Shown one piece after another: positions 58,647 to 64,000 of a stretch of 64,000 nt of DNA. Origin of the DNA: Streptomyces violaceoruber (GTDB lineage: Bacteria; Actinomycetota; Actinomycetes; Streptomycetales; Streptomycetaceae); NCBI GenBank assembly GCA_000720805.1, contig JODI01000004.1:186001-250000 (forward strand). Direction: 5' to 3'. A model generated the notes under the pieces. That model had not been told where the DNA came from. It was given only the letters and a program-made list of their open reading frames with translations, and ran no database searches. Positions within the stretch are counted from its first letter, which is position 1; each line of letters starts with the position of its first letter. The translations under genes and the position numbers were made by a program.

Positions 58647-60609
58647 TCAACCGCGGGCGGCAGCAAGGGATTCCCTGGCTGCTGCGGCGACGTTCTCGGC
58701 GGTGAAGCCGAATTCGGCGAACAGGACCTTCGCGTCGGCGGAGGCGCCGAAGTGTTCGAGGGAGACGATGCGTCCCGCGTCGCCCACGAACCGGTACCAC
58801 GTCAGACCGATCCCGGCCTCGACCGCGACACGGGCCTTCACGGACGGCGGCAGGACGCTCTCGCGGTACTCCCGCGGCTGCTGCTCGAACCACTCCACGG
58901 ACGGCATCGACACCACGCGCGTACCGACTCCCTCGGCCTCCAGCGCCTGACGGGCGGCGACGGCGAGCTGCACCTCGGAGCCGGTGGCGATCAGGACGAC
59001 GTCCGGGGTCTGCTTCGAGGAGTCCTGCAGGACGTAACCCCCCTTCGCCGCATCCGGGTTGGGCGCGTACGTCGGCACGCCCTGGCGGGTGAGCGCGAGG
59101 CCGTGCGGGGCCGGGTCGGTGGCGTGCCGCCTGAGGATCTCGGCCCAGGCGATCGCGGTCTCGTTGGCGTCGGCCGGACGGACGAGGTTCAGGCCCGGAA
59201 TGGCGCGCAGGGACGCGAGGTGCTCGACCGGCTGGTGGGTGGGGCCGTCCTCGCCCAGGCCGATGGAGTCGTGCGTCCAGACGTACGTCACGGGCAGCTG
59301 CATCAGCGCGGAGAGCCTGACGGCGTTGCGCATGTAGTCGGAGAACACCAGGAAGGTGCCGCCGTAGACGCGGGTGTTGCCGTGCAGCGCGATGCCGTTC
59401 ATCTCCGCGGCCATGGAGTGCTCGCGGATGCCGAAGTGGATCGTGCGGCCGTACGGGTCGGCCTCCGGCAGCGGGTTGGCCGGAGGCGGCACGCGTGGCG
59501 ACCGCCTTGCCCTCCTCGAAGACCGGGACCTTCTCCTCCCAGCCCTCGGGCAGCTGACCGGAGACGATCCGGTCGAACAGCTTCGCCCGCTCCGGCTGGG
59601 CCCCGCGCCACTTGTCGATCTGCTTGTCCCAGGCGGCGTGCGCCTCGGCACCCCGGTCCAGGGCCTGGCGGGTGTGGGCGAGGACCTCGTCGGAGACCTC
59701 GAAGGTCTTGTCGGGGTCGAAGCCGAGGACGCGCTTGGTGGCGGCGACCTCGTCCGCGCCGAGCGCGGAGCCGTGCGCGGCCTCGGTGTTCCGGGCGTTG
59801 GGCGCGGGCCAGGCGATGATCGTGCGCATCGCGATGATCGACGGCCGCTCGGTCTCGGCCTGCGCGGCCCGCAGCGCCGCGTACAGGGCGTGGACGTCGA
59901 TGTCGCCGTCCTCGCCGGGCTCGATCCGCTGCACGTGCCAGCCGTAGGCCTCGTACCGCTTCAGCACGTCCTCGGAGAACGCGGTCGCGGTGTCGCCCTC
60001 GATGGAGATGTGGTTGTCGTCGTAGACGAAGACGAGGTTGCCGAGCTTCTGGTGGCCGGCCAGCGAGGAGGCCTCGGCGGAGATGCCCTCCTCCAGGTCG
60101 CCGTCGGAGACGATGCCCCAGATGGTGTGGTCGAAGGGGGAGGCACCCTCGGGGGCCTCCGGGTCGAACAGGCCGCGCTCGTAGCGGGCGGCCATCGCCA
60201 TGCCCACCGCGTTGGCGACGCCCTGGCCGAGCGGCCCGGTCGTCGTCTCGACGCCGGCCGTGTGGCCGTACTCGGGATGCCCGGGCGTCTTCGAACCATG
60301 GGTCCTGAAGGCCTTCAGGTCGTCGAGCTCCAGCTCGTAACCGGCGAGGTACAGCTGCGTGTAGAGGGTGAGCGAGGTGTGCCCGGGGGAGAGCACGAAG
60401 CGGTCACGGCCCGTCCACTCCGGGTCGGCCGGATCGTGGCGCATCACCTTCTGAAAGATCGTGTACGCGGCCGGGGCCAGACTCATCGCGGTGCCGGGGT
60501 GGCCGTTGCCCACCCGCTGGACGGCATCCGCCGCCAGAAGGCGGGCGGTGTCGACGGCACGCCGGTCGAGTTCGGTCCATTCGAAGCTGTCCGGTGTCTG
60601 CGTGCTCAT
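58647..60609 (-). pseudogene. tkt: Transketolase, disrupted by internal deletion and frameshift
   Basis: Two frames together make a transketolase. The N-terminal part (60609 to about 59485) contains NGHPGTAMSLAP, the TPP site GDGDLEEGISAEASSLAGHQ-type segment and VYDDNHISIEGDT. It continues correctly to [13 protein letters not shown]. The C-terminal part (about 59480 to 58647) resumes in a different frame at [28 protein letters not shown] and runs to the normal end. Roughly 38-40 residues expected between them, including the GGSADL segment, are missing. The junction lies in ccggc-rich sequence near 59478-59484. ATG 60609 is the likely start. The gene cannot make an active enzyme unless the sequence is wrong. 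Confidence 0.85.
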
Positions 60610-60662
60610 CTTCAAGAAATCCTCGATCGGAGGGGGGACGGCTGGTCTGACGTGTTCAAACT

Positions 60663-60679
60663 TAAAAGTCTGACTTTTA
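60663..60679. promoter_or_regulatory. 8-1-8 palindrome between tkt and the AraC regulator gene
   Basis: TAAAAGTCTGACTTTTA is a perfect palindrome in AT-rich sequence 54 bp upstream of the tkt start and 78 bp upstream of the AraC-type gene. It is probably the operator or promoter core of the pentose phosphate operon. Confidence 0.65.
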
Positions 60680-60756
60680 CGGGGGAAGGTCGCGGTGTGT
60701 CAGCCTGTGGTGAAAGTGGGACACAGGGCGGGCGATCGAGGCGGCACGAGAAGGAC

Positions 60757-61662
60757 ATGGTGGACAGAACCATCCAAGCCGGAGACGGTGACGGCGGTAT
60801 TGACGCGATCAGAACGTTCCCCTTCCCGGTCGAGCTGAGCGTCGGCGGCGTCGGCATGCAGGTCGGCCCCATGGGAACGGGCCGTACCTGGCACGCCGAC
60901 GCGCCCCTGCACCGCGTCCACCGCATCGACTTCCACGTCGTGATGCTCTTCGACGACGGCCCCGTACCGCACATGATCGACTTCGCCGAGTACGAGGCGA
61001 CGGCCGGTGACCTGCTGTGGATCCGCCCGGGGCAGGTCCACCGCTTCTCGCGTACGTGCGAGTACCGCGGAACCGTGCTGACCATGCAACCCGGCTTCCT
61101 GCCCCGCTCGACGGTCGAGGCCACCGGCCTGTACCGCTACGACCTGCTGCCTCTGCTGCGCCCCGACGAGGCGCAGCAGGGCGGCCTCAGATCGGCCCTC
61201 GCCCAACTCCAGCGCGAGTACGAGGACACCACGACGCTTCCGCTGAGCCTGCACACAGCGGTCCTGCGGCACTCGCTCTCGGCGTTCCTGATCCGCCTGG
61301 CCCACCTGGCGGCCAGCTCGGCGGAGGCCGCCAGGCGGCAGTCGGACACCACCTTCACCCTCTTCCGGGACGCGGTCGAGAAGGGCTTCGCCACCAACCA
61401 CAGCGTCAGCGCCTACGCCGACGCCCTCGGCTACTCCCGCCGCACCCTCGTGCGCGCGGTCCGCGCCGCCACCGGCGAGACACCCAAGGGCTTCATCGAC
61501 AAGCGCGTCGTCCTGGAGGCCAAGCGCCTGCTGGCCCACACGGACATGCCCATCGGCAGGATCGGCGCGGCGGTGGGCTTCCCGGACGCGGCGAACTTCT
61601 CCAAGTTCTTCCAGCAGCACACGGAGATGACGCCGGCGGGGTTCCGGGCGGAACTGCGCTGA
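60757..61662 (+). CDS. AraC-family transcriptional regulator
   Basis: A 301-residue AraC regulator. The N-terminal cupin ligand domain spans about residues 15-130 (VHRIDFHVVMLFDDGPVP, GDLLWIRPGQVHRFS). The C-terminal double HTH starts near residue 208 (HSVSAYADALGYSRRTLVRAVRAATGETPKGFIDKRVV) and ends GFPDAANFSKFFQQHTEMTPAGFR. GAGAAGGA precedes ATG 60757. It is divergent from the pentose phosphate operon, so it may regulate that operon or itself. The inducer is unknown. Confidence 0.88.
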   Translation: MVDRTIQAGDGDGGIDAIRTFPFPVELSVGGVGMQVGPMGTGRTWHADAPLHRVHRIDFHVVMLFDDGPVPHMIDFAEYEATAGDLLWIRPGQVHRFSRTCEYRGTVLTMQPGFLPRSTVEATGLYRYDLLPLLRPDEAQQGGLRSALAQLQREYEDTTTLPLSLHTAVLRHSLSAFLIRLAHLAASSAEAARRQSDTTFTLFRDAVEKGFATNHSVSAYADALGYSRRTLVRAVRAATGETPKGFIDKRVVLEAKRLLAHTDMPIGRIGAAVGFPDAANFSKFFQQHTEMTPAGFRAELR

Positions 61663-61665
61663 GCG

Positions 61666-61723
61666 CCGTCGGCACGGGAGAGGGGCTCCACGCGCGCGTG
61701 GAGCCCCTCTCCCGTGCCGACGG
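61666..61723. terminator. Strong bidirectional terminator
   Basis: A perfect 27-bp stem (61666-61692 with 61697-61723) and 4-nt loop between the AraC gene and the convergent glucanase gene. It is the longest hairpin noticed in the window. Confidence 0.92.
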
Positions 61724-63124
61724 TCAGTGACCGAAGGTGAACCAGTTCAGGTTCACGAAGTCGGCGGGCTGGCCGCTGGTGAAGGTGAGGTACACGTCGT
61801 GGGTCCCGGTCACCGCGCTGATGTTGGCCGGCACCGTTCTCCAGGACTGCCAGCCGCCCGTGCCGGCGATCGAGAAGCTGCCGACGGGGGTGGCGGTACG
61901 GCTGTCCAGGCGGACCTCGACCAGTCCGCTGACGCCGGGCGCCGCGCCGCTCGCCACCCGGGCGGAGAACTGCCTGGCCGCCGTGGAGCCGAAGTCGACG
62001 CCTTTGTAGAGGGCCCAGTCGCCGTTGGCCAGGGAGCCGATGTTCTGGCCGCCGCCGGTGTCGGAGGTGGTCTCGGTGGTCGTGCCGGACTGGCTGTCGT
62101 AGGACTCGGCCTGGACGGTGCCGTAGGCGTCACGGTTGCCGGACGGCGGGGGAGTGGTGCCGCCGCCGCTCGACGACAGCACCTGGACGTAGTCGACGGT
62201 CATCGGCACCCCGGAGCGGGTGTCCGCGTCCAGGCCGCCGCCGAACGCGTCCGGGAACGCGCCGCCCATCGCCACGTTCAGGATGATGAAGAAACCGTGG
62301 TTCGTGGCGTTCGACCAGGTCGCCGCGTCCACCTGACTGGCCGTGACCGTGTGGTAGTTGACGCCGTCGACGTAGAAACGGATCGCCTCCGGGCTCGCCG
62401 AGCGGTCCCACTCCATCGCGTAGGTGTGGAAGGCGGACTGACAGGTGCTCCCCGGGCAGGCGGTGGAGTTGCCGAGGCCCGTCGTCTCGTTGCACGGGCC
62501 GCCCGGATTGGTGCCGCAGTGCATCGTCGCCCACACGGTGTTGCGGCCCTGGACGTTCTCCATGATGTCCAGCTCGCCGACGCCCGGCCAGTTCTGGTAG
62601 TTGCCCCGGTAGGGCGCGCCCAGCATCCAGAACGCGGGCCAGTAGCCCTCGGCGGCGGTGCCGGTGACGTTCGGCATCTGGATGCGGGCCTCGACGCGCA
62701 GCTTGCCGCCGGACGGGGGCTGGAAGTCGGTGCGGTTGCTCTCGATGCGGCCCGAGGTCCAGCGGCCGGCCGCGTCGCGCAGCGGGGTGATGCGGAGGTT
62801 GCCGGCGCCGTCGAGTGAGACGTTGCTCGTGCTGTCGGTCATCGTCTCGACCTCGCCGGTGCCCCAGTTGGCGGGCCCGCCCGGATACGAGGTCCCGGTG
62901 TCGTAACGCCAGTTGGCGGTGCTGACGCCGGTGCCCGCCGCGCCGTTGAAATCGTCGAGGAAGACCTGCGTCCAGCCCGCCGGGGGCGTGGGCGCGGAGG
63001 CGTTCGCGGAGGGGGAGGCGACCGTGGCGGCCGCCGCCGCGAGGCCGAGGGTGCTGACGACGGCGACGAGCGCCCGCCGCAGCGGGCGCCGCCGTCTGCG
63101 GAGTGTGCCGGAGGTGTCACTCAT
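61724..63124 (-). CDS. Secreted GH16 endo-beta-1,3-glucanase with CBM6-type module
   Basis: A 466-residue secreted glycoside hydrolase. The signal peptide covers the first ~43 residues (RRALVAVVSTLGLAAAAATV, cleavage near ANASA). The GH16 domain spans about residues 48-310, with the catalytic motif GELDIMENVQGR (ExDxxE) and WPAFWMLG. A Gly/Pro linker follows, then a C-terminal CBM6-like domain (residues about 330-466, VQAESYDSQSG ... VNLNWFTFGH). It hydrolyses laminarin-type beta-1,3-glucans outside the cell. A perfect LacI-type operator lies 77 bp upstream, suggesting sugar-inducible expression. Confidence 0.92.
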   Translation of the reverse strand: MSDTSGTLRRRRRPLRRALVAVVSTLGLAAAAATVASPSANASAPTPPAGWTQVFLDDFNGAAGTGVSTANWRYDTGTSYPGGPANWGTGEVETMTDSTSNVSLDGAGNLRITPLRDAAGRWTSGRIESNRTDFQPPSGGKLRVEARIQMPNVTGTAAEGYWPAFWMLGAPYRGNYQNWPGVGELDIMENVQGRNTVWATMHCGTNPGGPCNETTGLGNSTACPGSTCQSAFHTYAMEWDRSASPEAIRFYVDGVNYHTVTASQVDAATWSNATNHGFFIILNVAMGGAFPDAFGGGLDADTRSGVPMTVDYVQVLSSSGGGTTPPPSGNRDAYGTVQAESYDSQSGTTTETTSDTGGGQNIGSLANGDWALYKGVDFGSTAARQFSARVASGAAPGVSGLVEVRLDSRTATPVGSFSIAGTGGWQSWRTVPANISAVTGTHDVYLTFTSGQPADFVNLNWFTFGH

Positions 63125-63200
63125 GGGGGGCCTCTCGGGTACGGGTGCGGGGTGAATGTGCGGGGTGCGGGGGTGTCTTCGAGAGCTCTGCCCGACGTCT

Positions 63201-63214
63201 TGAGAGCGCTCTCA
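63201..63214 (-). promoter_or_regulatory. LacI/CebR-type operator
   Basis: TGAGAGCGCTCTCA is a perfect 14-bp palindrome that differs from the Streptomyces CebR consensus TGGGAGCGCTCCCA by one symmetric pair. It lies in the promoter region of the glucanase gene. Confidence 0.75.
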
Positions 63215-63290
63215 GCGCCGCCAATGTGCTCCTCGTCACTCCGGTCGTCAAGAGTTGAAGCAGCAAAAGTGCTTCCGCCGCAGGTGAGTT

Positions 63291-63440
63291 CAACCGGAAC
63301 CGCCGCCACCGCCCCGTGTGCAACCGGATCCGCCGCCACCGTCCCGCGTGCAACCTGATCCGCCGCCACCGCCCCGCGTGCAACCGGAACCGCCGCCACC
63401 GCCCCGTGTGCAACCGGATCCGCCGCCACCGCCCCGCGTG
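63291..63440. repeat. 30-bp tandem repeat, five copies
   Basis: Five head-to-tail units begin with caacc at 63291, 63321, 63351, 63381 and 63411. They differ at only a few positions (ggaacc or ggatcc; ccgtgtg or ccgcgtg). A sixth unit is broken off after caaccg. It lies between the IclR gene end and the glucanase promoter. Confidence 0.95.
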
Positions 63441-63459
63441 CAACCGCCCCGCCCCGCCC

Positions 63460-64000
63460 TCACCGGTGCGAGGGATGCCCCCCGGCCTGCCGGGACCCGC
63501 GCCCGGCCCGGCTGCCCTCCGGCTGCCAGCCCAGCGCCCGCGAGATCCCGCGCGCCGCGAGCCGCACCGCGGGGATCAGCACCGGGACCTGGGCCCCGGC
63601 CTCGGGCACCACGACGGACACGGCCGCGACCAGGGCGCCGTCCGGTCCGCGCACCGGCGCGGCCACCGACAGGGCGTCCTCGGTGACCTGACGGTCGCTC
63701 ACCGCCACGCCAGAACGCCGCACCTCGGCCAGTACCCGGCGCAACTGCCCGCCGTCGGTGAGGGTGTACGGGGTGTAGGAGGCGAGCGGGCCCGCGCAGT
63801 ACTCCTGCTGGAGTTCCGGGTCGCCGTGCGCCAGGAGCGCGAGACCGACGCCGGTGACGTGCAGCGGCCAGCGGGCGCCGACCCGGATGTGGACACCGAC
63901 CGCCGACCGCCCCGAGAGCCACTCGATGTAGACGACCTCCGAGCCGTCGCGCACTGCCAACTGCACGTTCTCGTGCGTGGCTTCGTACAGGTCCTCCAGG
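63460..64000 (-). CDS. IclR-family transcriptional regulator, C-terminal effector domain
   Basis: Partial gene: the right window edge cuts off the N-terminal DNA-binding domain. About 180 codons remain, reading in from EDLYEATHENVQLAVRDGSE. The IclR effector domain is clear: VVYIEWLSGRSAVGVHIRVG, PLHVTGVGLALLA, VSDRQVTEDALSVAAPVRGPDGALVAAVSVV. The C-terminal tail is basic. The ligand and targets are unknown; the glucanase gene downstream on the same strand is separated by the repeat and operator region. Confidence 0.88.
   Translation of the reverse strand, partial: LEDLYEATHENVQLAVRDGSEVVYIEWLSGRSAVGVHIRVGARWPLHVTGVGLALLAHGDPELQQEYCAGPLASYTPYTLTDGGQLRRVLAEVRRSGVAVSDRQVTEDALSVAAPVRGPDGALVAAVSVVVPEAGAQVPVLIPAVRLAARGISRALGWQPEGSRAGRGSRQAGGHPSHR

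Larger units (their letters stand above)
63125..63459. other. 335-bp intergenic region upstream of the glucanase gene
   Basis: Contains a LacI-type operator (63201-63214) and a five-unit 30-bp tandem repeat (63291-63440). No gene is supported. Open frames through the repeat encode only decapeptide repeats with no recognisable fold. Confidence 0.7.

Noticed and set aside
58624..60615. Intact transketolase of 663 residues in a single frame
   Set aside because: The single frame loses transketolase sequence after RAASG and turns into Arg/His-rich shadow; the true C-terminal half is in another frame.
63291..63440. CRISPR array
   Set aside because: The 30-bp units are contiguous with no unique spacers, and no cas genes are present; it is a tandem repeat.
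63290..63443. Repeat-encoded decapeptide protein on the minus strand
   Set aside because: All three frames stay open only because the unit length is 30; none has a convincing start, ribosome-binding site or fold.

Overview
The window is high-GC actinobacterial DNA, almost certainly from a Streptomyces chromosome. Start codons are often GTG or TTG, third codon positions are strongly GC, and there is a Tat-exported protein, an OpcA-linked pentose phosphate cluster and an SCO5389-family protein. TTA codons, read by the bldA tRNA in Streptomyces, were found in only three genes. From memory, the gene order partly parallels the S. coelicolor arm region that carries fusB, a 6-pyruvoyltetrahydropterin synthase homologue, an unusual GTP cyclohydrolase II and a second zwf/tal/tkt cluster. 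No database search was possible.

Layout. 1-2.9 kb: end of an Ebo-type operon (EboE tail, EboF-like phosphodiesterase) and a Tat-exported TIM-barrel protein. 3.0-15.0 kb: an oxalate-catabolism locus. On the minus strand are a TPP enzyme (probable oxalyl-CoA decarboxylase), formyl-CoA transferase, an ADP-forming acyl-CoA synthetase and two OFA-family transporters. Divergent from them, on the plus strand, are a SucCD-like CoA ligase and an aldehyde dehydrogenase. A palindromic operator candidate lies between the two arms. 15.3-19.8 kb: tRNA-Leu(GAG), a serine hydrolase, a P-loop kinase-like protein and a second EF-G (FusB) with a possible leader ORF. 19.9-27.0 kb: a CooC/MinD-like ATPase plus SCO5389-family protein, divergent from a GNAT / peptide-type ABC / MFS / GNAT operon. 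Two Zur-like boxes lie between them.

27.1-36.5 kb: the most interesting region. It holds a CDP-alcohol phosphatidyltransferase, a dehydrogenase without the usual zinc ligand, a PTPS homologue lacking its catalytic residues, a glycosyltransferase, a methyltransferase, a flippase-like membrane protein, a creatininase-family hydrolase and a GTP cyclohydrolase II. The cyclohydrolase has Met120 where the family has Tyr, the signature of the FAPy-forming enzyme. Together they suggest an undescribed GTP-derived (pterin or deazapurine-like), glycosylated and methylated product. An ornithine cyclodeaminase homologue and the first 108 codons of a FAD amine oxidase follow. The oxidase is cut off abruptly near 36,500.

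36.5-51.8 kb: accessory genes. These include a Tet(X)-like monooxygenase and an RlmA/TlrB-like methyltransferase (both with TTA codons), a serine hydrolase, a TetR-MFS pair and a TetR-oxidoreductase pair with clear twin operators. A shikimate/quinate-to-protocatechuate module (MHS transporter, TetR, shikimate dehydrogenase, QsuB-like dehydroshikimate dehydratase) and a beta-helix membrane protein complete it. 51.8-61.7 kb: a pentose phosphate/glycolysis operon (tkt-tal-zwf-opcA-pgi-gnd-phosphatase) whose transketolase is broken by an internal deletion and frameshift, then a divergent AraC regulator. 61.7-64.0 kb: a secreted GH16 beta-glucanase with a LacI-type operator, a 5 x 30 bp tandem repeat and the C-terminal part of an IclR regulator.
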